Assembly: GCA_020073615.1 (NCBI GenBank)
Contig: JAIQEX010000012.1
Location: forward strand, 1-64,000
DNA from: Terriglobia bacterium
GTDB lineage: Bacteria; Acidobacteriota; Terriglobia; Bryobacterales; Bryobacteraceae
Direction: 5' to 3'
DNA length: 64,000 nt
The notes under the pieces were generated by a model that ran no database searches, was not told the DNA's origin, and saw only the letters and a list, made by a program, of their open reading frames with translations. Positions 57,525-64,000 of the stretch are shown piece by piece; position 1 is the stretch's first letter, and every line of letters starts with the position of its first letter. The position numbers and the translations under genes are program-made.

Positions 57525-58754
57525 ATGACCCCAGCCACTGTTAAACAACGAGGCAGCGAGCAGGCTTCTGACAAGACCGCCATTCACCCATTCCATGTGA
57601 ATGTTCCGGAAACCGAACTGAACGAATTGCGCAGGCGCATCAACGCGACAAAGTGGCCTGAACGAGAAACGGTTACAGATGCATCCCAAGGAGTACAGCT
57701 CGCGACGATTCAGGCGCTGGCGCGCTATTGGGCGACAGATTATGACTGGCGCAAGATCGAGGCAAAGATGAACGCCCTGCCGCAGTCCATCACCGAGATC
57801 GACGGGCTGGACATTCACTTCATTCACGTCCGTTCAAGACACGACAATGCGTTGCCCCTGATCGTTACGCACGGATGGCCCGGCTCGATCACCGAACAGA
57901 TGAAGATCATCGATCCGCTGACCAATCCCACCGCACACGGCGGAAATGCATCCGATGCGTTCCATGTCGTGATTCCGTCGATGCCGGGCTACGGGTTTTC
58001 CGGCAAGCCGTCCACCACTGGCTGGGACCCCGGCCACATCGCAGGTGCCTGGACCGTGCTGATGAAGCGCCTCGGATACACGAAATTCGTGGCGCAGGGT
58101 GGCGATTGGGGTGCGATCATCACCGAGCTAATGGGGGTGCAGGCGCCACCGGAATTGCTGGGCATTCACACCAACATGGCTAACGTGATTCCACTCGACA
58201 TCGACAAGCTGGCCTTTTCCGGCGCGCCGGCGCCGGCGAATCTCTCGGCCGACGAGAAACTCGCTTACGAGCGGCTGAGCATCGTCTATGCGAAGGGCAT
58301 CGGCTACGGCTTCCAGATGGGGTTGAGACCGCAGACGCTGTACGGAATAGCGGATTCACCGGTCGGCCTGGCGGCCTATTTTCTCGACCACGACGCGCGC
58401 AGCTACGAGCTGATCGCACGTGTCTTTGCCGGAGGGAGCGAAGGCCTCACACGAGACGACGTCCTCGACAACATCACGCTCACCTGGTTGACGAATACGG
58501 CGCTCTCAGGGGCCCGTCTCTATTGGGAGAACAAGGGGGCGTCGTTCTTCGCCGTCAAAGGCGTCGTGGTCCCGACGGCCGTGAGCGTCTTCCCTGACGA
58601 GCTCTATCCTGCTCCACGGAGTTGGGCGGAGCGGGCGTATCCCAAACTGATCCATTACAACAAGGTCGACAAGGGCGGGCACTTTGCGGCCTGGGAACAG
58701 CCACAACTCTTCACAGAAGAGGTTCGTGCGGGCTTCAGATCGCTGCGCAACTAG
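57525..58754 (+). CDS. Epoxide hydrolase family (alpha/beta hydrolase)
   Basis: A 409-residue protein with the N-terminal epoxide-hydrolase domain (FHVNVPETELNELRRRINAT, then WPERE) and the alpha/beta-hydrolase fold: oxyanion motif THGWPGS, PSMPGYGFSGKP, nucleophile elbow AQGGDWGAIIT (Asp nucleophile), and the catalytic His in DKGGHFAAWEQPQLF. These residues match microsomal/juvenile-hormone-type epoxide hydrolases. An AAGGAG site precedes the ATG. A second copy of its C-terminal end lies just downstream. Confidence 0.92.
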   Translation: MTPATVKQRGSEQASDKTAIHPFHVNVPETELNELRRRINATKWPERETVTDASQGVQLATIQALARYWATDYDWRKIEAKMNALPQSITEIDGLDIHFIHVRSRHDNALPLIVTHGWPGSITEQMKIIDPLTNPTAHGGNASDAFHVVIPSMPGYGFSGKPSTTGWDPGHIAGAWTVLMKRLGYTKFVAQGGDWGAIITELMGVQAPPELLGIHTNMANVIPLDIDKLAFSGAPAPANLSADEKLAYERLSIVYAKGIGYGFQMGLRPQTLYGIADSPVGLAAYFLDHDARSYELIARVFAGGSEGLTRDDVLDNITLTWLTNTALSGARLYWENKGASFFAVKGVVVPTAVSVFPDELYPAPRSWAERAYPKLIHYNKVDKGGHFAAWEQPQLFTEEVRAGFRSLRN

Positions 58755-58853
58755 TGGAGCGGAGGAATTCGTTCCGGTGGCCATCACGGCATGTGCGGGG
58801 GAGATCTATCGAGCCTCGGTGACAGGGTCCGGCGCTCTATCGCGACCGTCTGC

Positions 58854-58950
58854 TTCCACGAGGTCAACAAGGGCGGTCACGTCGCGGCGTGGGAGCGGCC
58901 GGAACTCTTTGCTGAGGAGATTCGAGCTTCTTTCCGATTGCTGATGGCAC
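58854..58950 (+). pseudogene. Orphan C-terminal end of a second epoxide hydrolase
   Basis: Encodes HEVNKGGHVAAWERPELFAE and EIRASFRLLM, parallel to DKGGHFAAWEQPQLFTEEVR in the gene above. Only this tail with the catalytic His remains, so it is the relic of a paralogue. Confidence 0.7.
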
Positions 58951-59087
58951 AGCGTACGCGCAGAAATTCCCGGGCAAGGATTCGCGTCGAATTCTCAGGG
59001 GCGTCGATCATAGCGTGCCGCAAGAAGCGCCGCAAGCTTTTGGGCAGGCTGTGATCGACGTCGACCCTTACTGAGTCGTCTGCATCG

Positions 59088-59374
59088 GATGAGCTCGATG
59101 GGATTGGCGTCAGCCTGAACGAGCTTGGGCGGGCGCTTCCGGGTTCCGACGAACCGGATCAGCGCCATCGTCGATGGAAAGAGGGTCATCACCGTGGACA
59201 CCGCGATGCGCATGGCGCGGTATTTCGGCACCTCGGCGCTGGATTGGTGGAATCTTCAGGCCGCCTGTGACCTCGCTCGAGGTCGCCGGGCAGGAGATTC
59301 AGCCACGCATTGAAAAGGAAGTACTGCCACGGACCGCCGCTTCGTTCTTGGGACCGGCCGTCTCGCTAACTTAA
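59088..59374 (+). pseudogene. Decayed HigA-type antitoxin
   Basis: Three frames together give a HigA-like protein: DELDGIGVSLNELGRAL, then VPTNRISAIVDGKRVITVDT with AMRMARYFGTSALDWWNLQA, then EVAGQEIQPRIEKEVLPRTA. At least two frameshifts separate them, and the start of the gene is missing. No intact HigB toxin is next to it. Confidence 0.65.
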
Positions 59375-59809
59375 CTACGGCAGAAAGTCCGGGTCCAGCA
59401 AAACGTCCAGCGTATACGGGCAGGTGCCTGGGAAATCCGATTCCGGATGATTCGTTTCCGTCATGGCATCCACCACCGCGCGCTCGTAGGCTTCGGCCAG
59501 GTCCTCCGCGAGACCGGATTGGAGGCTTGGATTCCGCGACAAGAGCCGGGCGAGATCCTTCCGCTGCACGCGGATGGTCAGTTCCCAACTGCGAGACCTG
59601 CGGCCAGCCTGCACCTTCCACTTCAGGAGGTGCGCGATGAGAATGCCCAGGCGCGACAGCAACTCCCGGCGCTCGCGTTGTCCCATGTCCTCGATTTCCT
59701 CGGCAATGTGCTCGAGGTCGGCTTCGCCCGCCCGGCCGGCGCGCAGCAGTTCCGCGTTCCGCCGGGTCCATTCGTAGAAATCGCGGTCGTACAGTTCGGC
59801 GGACTCCAT
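59375..59809 (-). CDS. DUF29 family protein
   Basis: A 144-residue protein with the DUF29 pattern: LYDRDFYEWTRRNAELLRAG, DLEHIAEEIEDMGQRERREL, LLSRLGILIAHLLKWKVQAG and a C-terminal TLDVLLDPDFLP. Function unknown; common in cyanobacteria and soil bacteria, often in accessory regions. The last 90 bases are duplicated at 56216-56305. Confidence 0.88.
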   Translation of the reverse strand: MESAELYDRDFYEWTRRNAELLRAGRAGEADLEHIAEEIEDMGQRERRELLSRLGILIAHLLKWKVQAGRRSRSWELTIRVQRKDLARLLSRNPSLQSGLAEDLAEAYERAVVDAMTETNHPESDFPGTCPYTLDVLLDPDFLP

Positions 59810-59825
59810 AAGGCGATTATAAAGC

Positions 59826-60575
59826 CTACCGCGCCTTCAGCTGTTCGGGCAGCACGGCGTAGCCGTCGGGCGGCGGGTAGAGCGACATCAGCAACTCCAG
59901 GCGGCGGCGCAGGTAGCGGCTGGGCATCTGCCGGGGACCGGTCTCGACGTCGATGTCGCAGCAGGTGCCGTGCAGGTACAGGGTGAGCGTGTCCTCGAAG
60001 GCCTGGCGCGCGTACTCGCGGAACAGCTTGGTCTCCTTGCGCACGTTGGTCTGGCGGCGCTGTAACGCCTGCTTCAGGTGCCAGCTCTTCTCGTCGACTT
60101 CGCCGTGGACCTCGGCGCTCAACTCCTCGCGGATGGTGCGAAAGAAGCGCTCCTGCACCTCGCCGGTCCAGCGCTCCGCCAGCAGGGCGGCCAGGGCGTT
60201 GTAGAACTGGTAGTGGTAGTCGGCTACTTCGATGTCCTTGATGCCCAGCGCCAGCACGGTCATATCGCCCAGCGAGCGGCGCGAACAGGGGATCTGGCGG
60301 GGCTCGGGCGGGCGCTCGAAGGTCACCGTGTCGCCCTCTTTGCCGTTGCTCTTTTCCAGATACGGCGCCAGAATGATGCCCATGAGCGGGAGGGTAGCGA
60401 CGATGGCCGGTGAGATGGCGGCAATAGGGTCGTTCAGGTACTGGCGCAGATCGTCCTCCGCCACCGGCAGGGTGGAGAAGTAGGAGAACTTGTTGGTGAG
60501 CGGAATCATCTCGCTGCGAAAGCGCGCGGCCAGATCGTCCACGGTCAGTTTGAGTCGTTCTGCGTCTGAGGACAT
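59826..60575 (-). CDS. Conserved hypothetical protein upstream of lpxB
   Basis: A 249-residue soluble protein from the ATG at 60575 (MSSDAERLKLTVDDLAARFR); the track adds 10 residues. Features include the internal LRQYLNDPIAAISPAIVATL, PRQIPCSRRSLGDMTVLALG and CCDIDVETGPRQMPSRYLRR. No enzyme motif is recognised. It is divergent from lpxB with only about 47 bases between the starts, so the two may share a promoter region. Confidence 0.7.
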   Translation of the reverse strand: MSSDAERLKLTVDDLAARFRSEMIPLTNKFSYFSTLPVAEDDLRQYLNDPIAAISPAIVATLPLMGIILAPYLEKSNGKEGDTVTFERPPEPRQIPCSRRSLGDMTVLALGIKDIEVADYHYQFYNALAALLAERWTGEVQERFFRTIREELSAEVHGEVDEKSWHLKQALQRRQTNVRKETKLFREYARQAFEDTLTLYLHGTCCDIDVETGPRQMPSRYLRRRLELLMSLYPPPDGYAVLPEQLKAR

Positions 60576-60622
60576 CCCGGTGGTTCGATTGTAACAGGGC
60601 GGCAAGCTAAACTCTTAATGGG

Positions 60623-61786
60623 ATGGTCCGGAAGATCCTGATTTCCGCAGGCGAAGCGTCGGGCGACCTGTACGCCGCGCTGCTGGTGGAGGAACTGCGG
60701 CGCGCCTGGCCCGATGCGGACTTGTTCGGCTGCACCGGGCCGCGGCTGCGGGCGGCCGGCGTGCACACGGTAGTGGACGCGGCTGCGCTGGCCGTGGTGG
60801 GCCTGGCGGAGGTGGTAACGCATATTCCGCGCATTTACGGCGAATACCGCAAGCTGCTGGCCGCGGCGCGCGCCGGGAAGCCGGATCTGGCGATCCTCAC
60901 GGATTCGCCCGATTTCCACCTGCGCGTGGCCCGGAAGCTGCACCAACAGGGCGTTCCCGTGGTTTACCTGGTGGCGCCGCAGGTGTGGGCCTGGCGAAAA
61001 GGGCGATTGCGGACCATCCGGCGCACCGTGCGGCGGCTGCTGTGCATCTTTCCCTTTGAAGAGGAGTTCTTTACGCGCGCGGGAGTGGCGGCGACGTACA
61101 TCGGGCACCCCCTGGCCGGGCTGGTGCGGCCGTCTCTCAGCCGGGACGATTTTTTTCGGAAACACAGGCTGGCCGCGGGCCGTCCATTGATAGCAGTGCT
61201 ACCCGGAAGCCGCCGCGGCGAAGCGGCACGTCATCTGCCGGCGTTGCTGGACGCCGCCGAGCGGTTATACCGGGAGCAGGCAGTGCATCTGATTCTGCCG
61301 GCCTCGGCTACGGCCGGGGCCGCCTTTTTCCGGGAACGCCTGGGTGGTTCGCCGGTTCAAGTGATCGAAGGAGAGAGCTGGGACGCCATGGCGCACGCCG
61401 ATGTCGCGCTCGCCGCGAGCGGGACGGTAACGGTGGAGGCAGCGCTTCTGGGCACACCGATGGTGACATTTTACAAGGTGACGCCGCCGAGCTGGCTGGC
61501 CGGCAAGCTGCTGGTGCGCGTCCCGTTTTATTCCATGGTGAACCTGATCGCTGGCCGCGCCGTGGTGCCGGAGCTGATGCAGGGACAGATGACCGGCGAG
61601 GCGTTAGCTCGCGAAGCGCGCCGGCTGCTGGCCGATGAAGGCGCGCGCACGCGCATGAAGGCCGGCCTGGGGGAAGTGCGAGAAAAGTTGTCGCGCGGGC
61701 CGGCGGGGGCAGGACAGTCCGCGCCGGGCTACGCCGCCGCCATCGTTCAAGAAATCCTGGAAGGACAAGTTGCACATGTTTCGTGA
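60623..61786 (+). CDS. lpxB: Lipid-A-disaccharide synthase
   Basis: A 387-residue glycosyltransferase of family GT19 that joins UDP-2,3-diacylglucosamine and lipid X to make lipid A disaccharide, on the inner face of the inner membrane. Characteristic segments are ILISAGEASGDLYAALLVEE, DSPDFHLRVARKLHQQGVPV, YLVAPQVWAWRKGRLRTIRR, YIGHPLA, IAVLPGSRRGEAARHLPALL and AASGTVTVEAALLGTPMVTF. It shows that the host makes lipopolysaccharide. The next gene overlaps its end by 11 bases. Confidence 0.97.
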   Translation: MVRKILISAGEASGDLYAALLVEELRRAWPDADLFGCTGPRLRAAGVHTVVDAAALAVVGLAEVVTHIPRIYGEYRKLLAAARAGKPDLAILTDSPDFHLRVARKLHQQGVPVVYLVAPQVWAWRKGRLRTIRRTVRRLLCIFPFEEEFFTRAGVAATYIGHPLAGLVRPSLSRDDFFRKHRLAAGRPLIAVLPGSRRGEAARHLPALLDAAERLYREQAVHLILPASATAGAAFFRERLGGSPVQVIEGESWDAMAHADVALAASGTVTVEAALLGTPMVTFYKVTPPSWLAGKLLVRVPFYSMVNLIAGRAVVPELMQGQMTGEALAREARRLLADEGARTRMKAGLGEVREKLSRGPAGAGQSAPGYAAAIVQEILEGQVAHVS

Positions 61787-63767
61787 CCTCCGCACCCATG
61801 CAGCCGCGCCGGCAATGGCCGGCCTGCTGCTGTTCGCCGCGACGCTTGCCGCGCCGGCTCAGGAGCGCCGCTCCACCTCCCGCATCGACGTCGAACAGTA
61901 CACCATCGACGCCGATATTTCGCCCAACACGCAGTCGGTCTCGGCCAAGGCAACCGTGCGGTTCGTCCCGGTGGATGACAACGTCACTTCGGCTTCATTC
62001 GAGCTGAACAACGCGCTCAACGTGTCGCGCGTGGTGGACGACAAGGGGAAACAGATTTCCGCGTCGCGCAACCAGCAGGATTTCACGGTGCGCCTGAGCT
62101 TCGATCAGCCGCTGCCCAAAGGGCAGCCGGTCACCATCACCTTCTATTACGACGGCAAGCTGACGGGGCAGGAAGACTCGCCCGTGTACGGCATCAAGTT
62201 CGCCGCCATCCATCCCGATTTTTCGTATCTGATGTACCCGGCGCGCTGGTTTCCGGTGAGCGGGTACACGACCGACCGTTTCGCCGCCGACATGCACGTC
62301 ACCGTGCCGATGGGATACGCGGTGCTGGGCAGCGGCCTGGATTCGCGGCAGACAGCGGGCGACAAGAACACCTACCAGTGGCGGTTCGACCGGCCGTCGT
62401 TTCCCGGCAGCATCGCGGTGGTGAAGGGCGACCCCGCGAAGGTGCAGTCGGAAGGCGTCACCACGGCGGTGTATTTCCGCGGACCTGAGGCGGACATGGC
62501 CCAGCCGTACGGGCAGGAGACCGGCAAGGTGATGTCGTTTTTCACGGGCACGTTCGGCCTGCCGCCCTATGCCAATCTGACGGTAGTGGAGACCGAGGCG
62601 GGCGCGCCCAACGGCTATGCCGCACCCGGCCTGATTTTCCTCGCGCCCAAGGGCATCGGACGGCAGCCCAACGGCAAACTGCTGGCCAACGAAGTTTCGC
62701 GCCAGTGGTGGGAGGAACTGGTTTCGCCCACCACCCGCAATCACCTGTGGCTCACCAACGGGCTGGCGGCCTACTCCGAGCTGCTGTGGAGCGAACATGC
62801 CAACGGCCCGGCCGCCATGGAGACCCAGCTCCGCGACGTGATGGTGGAATCGCTCACCGTGGATACGGTGCCGATCATCCAGTCCGCGCGCCTGGAAGAC
62901 TACTCACCGGAACTGTGGGCGCTGACCGGCAGCAAGGGCGCGGCGGTGATGAACATGCTGCGCTACGTGCTGGGCGATGCCAAGTTCTTCGAGACCCTGA
63001 AAGCTTACGCGCAGCAGGACGCCTGGAAATCGGTGAACACCGACGATTTCCGCAAGGTGGCGGAGACGGTCGCGGGCAAGGATATCGGCTACTTCTTCAT
63101 CCAGTGGATCGAATCGTCGGGCGCGCCCGAGTTCAAGCTGGAGTACACCGTTTTCCGCACCACCAAGGGGTTCCGCGTGCAGGGGAAGATCTCGCAGGAT
63201 CTGGACACGTTCCGCATGCCGGTGGACCTCAAGATTGAAACCGAAGGCAACCCGGAAGAGGCCAAAGTGGAAGTGGTGGGAACGTCGTCGGAATTCTCGA
63301 TCGACACCTTCGGCAAGCCCAAGAACGTGGTGATCGACCCCAACAACCGGGTGCTGCGCTATGCTCCGCAGGTGCGCGTGGCGGTGGCCATCCGGCGCGG
63401 CGAGCAGTTCGCCGAGCTGAGCGAATTCGGCGACGCGCTGAAGGAGTACCAGAAGGCGCTCGAGACCAACCGCCAGAGCTCGCTGGCGCACTACCGCATC
63501 GCCGAAGTGGAGTTTCTGCAAAACAACTTCCAAGGAGCGGCCAACGATTTCCGCGAAGCGCTGAACGGCGACCTGGAACCCAAGTGGACGGAAGTGTGGG
63601 CCCACATCAACCTGGGGAAAATCTTCGACGTGAGCGGGCAGCGCGAGCGCGCGGTGAACGAGTACAATCTGGCCATTCGCACCAAGGACAACACGCAGGG
63701 CGCGCAGGAAGAGGCCGGCAAATTCCTCAAGACGCCCTACGAACGGCAGAAGCGGGTGGAGCAGTAA
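61776..63767 (+). CDS. M1 aminopeptidase homologue without its zinc site
   Basis: A 663-residue exported protein from ATG 61776 (signal peptide APAMAGLLLFAATLAAPAQ). The N-terminal beta domain and the gluzincin fold of M1 peptidases are evident, but the zinc motif HExxH reads NEVSR (residues 305-309, LLANEVSRQWWEELV) and the third ligand in the usual NEG is Asn (LTNGLAAYSELLW). The spacing between ligands is exactly that of M1 enzymes. It should therefore be a non-catalytic pseudo-peptidase. The C-terminal 90 residues form TPR-like helices (EFGDALKEYQKALETNRQSS). It overlaps lpxB, so it is co-expressed with lipid A synthesis. Confidence 0.88.
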   Translation: MFRDLRTHAAAPAMAGLLLFAATLAAPAQERRSTSRIDVEQYTIDADISPNTQSVSAKATVRFVPVDDNVTSASFELNNALNVSRVVDDKGKQISASRNQQDFTVRLSFDQPLPKGQPVTITFYYDGKLTGQEDSPVYGIKFAAIHPDFSYLMYPARWFPVSGYTTDRFAADMHVTVPMGYAVLGSGLDSRQTAGDKNTYQWRFDRPSFPGSIAVVKGDPAKVQSEGVTTAVYFRGPEADMAQPYGQETGKVMSFFTGTFGLPPYANLTVVETEAGAPNGYAAPGLIFLAPKGIGRQPNGKLLANEVSRQWWEELVSPTTRNHLWLTNGLAAYSELLWSEHANGPAAMETQLRDVMVESLTVDTVPIIQSARLEDYSPELWALTGSKGAAVMNMLRYVLGDAKFFETLKAYAQQDAWKSVNTDDFRKVAETVAGKDIGYFFIQWIESSGAPEFKLEYTVFRTTKGFRVQGKISQDLDTFRMPVDLKIETEGNPEEAKVEVVGTSSEFSIDTFGKPKNVVIDPNNRVLRYAPQVRVAVAIRRGEQFAELSEFGDALKEYQKALETNRQSSLAHYRIAEVEFLQNNFQGAANDFREALNGDLEPKWTEVWAHINLGKIFDVSGQRERAVNEYNLAIRTKDNTQGAQEEAGKFLKTPYERQKRVEQ

Positions 63768-63781
63768 ACCGCGGGGAACCG

Positions 63782-63837
63782 GCAGGCGGCACCGCCTGGC
63801 CCACCCTGTGTTTGGCGGCGCAAGGGTTGCCGCCTGC
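63782..63837. terminator. Inverted repeat between convergent genes
   Basis: GCAGGCGGCA and its exact reverse complement TGCCGCCTGC lie 36 bases apart in the gap after the M1 homologue and before the Uma2-type gene's end. It could end both transcripts; the loop is long for a classical terminator. Confidence 0.4.
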
Positions 63838-63840
63838 GGT

Positions 63841-64000
63841 TTATCGTCCCTCTGGAAAAATCGCGTTCAAGCCGAGGCGCAGCCGCGAATCATCCGTGGT
63901 CAATGCCTCCAGCGCTTCGATCATGGCGTTGCCGTCATAGCGGTATGCCTTGCGGCGCCACGGGTCTAGAATCCACACGTTCGGACAACCCATGCGCCAG
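63841..64000 (-). CDS. Uma2-family protein (partial, runs off the window)
   Basis: The last 52 residues of a minus-strand gene: MGCPNVWILDPWRRKAYRYD, GNAMIEALEALTTDDSRLRL and GLNAIFPEGR, then TAA at 63841-63843. The WILDPWRRKAYRY strand and following helix resemble the C-terminal part of Uma2/DUF820 putative restriction-like endonucleases. The catalytic part lies outside the window. It is not in the track, being cut by the edge. Confidence 0.65.
   Translation of the reverse strand, partial: WRMGCPNVWILDPWRRKAYRYDGNAMIEALEALTTDDSRLRLGLNAIFPEGR

Noticed and set aside
56401-57583. Two minus-strand ORFs of 313 and 148 residues
   Set aside because: They run opposite the AbrB/PIN pair and the gene-poor interval and show no protein-like pattern.

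Overview
The window looks like the chromosome of a GC-rich, Gram-negative soil-type bacterium of the Acidobacteriota, most like the Solibacter/Bryobacter group. This is an inference from gene content. The pointers are two large orphan MacB-like permeases of the 'ADOP' type (one with its own PadR regulator), a secreted protein ending in the TIGR03437-type domain, two PEP-CTERM proteins, a TolB-like/TPR regulator with the N-terminal domain common in these genomes, a cyclic-nucleotide-binding thioredoxin-reductase-like protein, a tricorn protease, and lpxB. No rRNA, intact tRNA, CRISPR array or intact insertion sequence was recognised.

Layout. 0-5 kb: a 23-bp tandem repeat; a minus-strand pair of an aldo/keto reductase and a UvrC-like protein without its nuclease half; two frameshifted small genes; thrS. 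5-20 kb: a 128-bp inverted-repeat element; an ECF sigma/anti-sigma pair; a 1039-residue PEP-CTERM repeat protein flanked by two proteins sharing one N-terminal domain; an ADOP permease; a TIGR03437 protein; a superfamily-1 helicase; then a deleted VOC gene. 20-28 kb: a cNMP/FAD oxidoreductase behind a truncated Tat-signal gene, a GH13 amylase and a tricorn protease. 28-32 kb: a histidine kinase/NtrC-type regulator flanked by two genes for small exported proteins. 32-35 kb: a biotin-dependent carboxyltransferase operon. 35-39 kb: a two-gene P-loop ATPase cassette. 39-53.9 kb: ADOP permease/PadR, a NarL-type two-component system, a second PEP-CTERM protein, an acyl-CoA synthetase, a LytS/LytTR pair driving an ABC exporter, a PLP decarboxylase, and an ECF sigma/anti-sigma/secretin-like operon. 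53.9-59.8 kb: a decayed plasticity zone with an integrase fragment, four toxin-antitoxin loci (two intact) and several orphan gene 3' ends. 59.8-64 kb: a conserved unknown, lpxB, an M1 peptidase homologue that has lost its zinc site, and the end of an Uma2-type gene.

Two things stand out. First, the two genes flanking the kinase/NtrC-type regulator (a Spy/CpxP/ZraP-like protein and a 135-residue exported protein) each have a -24/-12 sigma-54-like promoter, and upstream of each lie two palindromes of the type (N)CGCA-N5-TGCG(N) or close to it, centred 30-31 bp apart. This reads as a compact envelope-stress regulon comparable to ZraSR/ZraP. Second, the 34.7-38.9 kb cassette encodes two different P-loop ATPases, the second with a long array of 38-residue repeats. 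It has its own strong promoter and its 3' end runs antisense into a housekeeping permease gene; it is the best candidate for an undescribed system. The 54-59 kb zone, where toxin-antitoxin genes sit among duplicated gene tails, also shows how this part of the chromosome is being remodelled.
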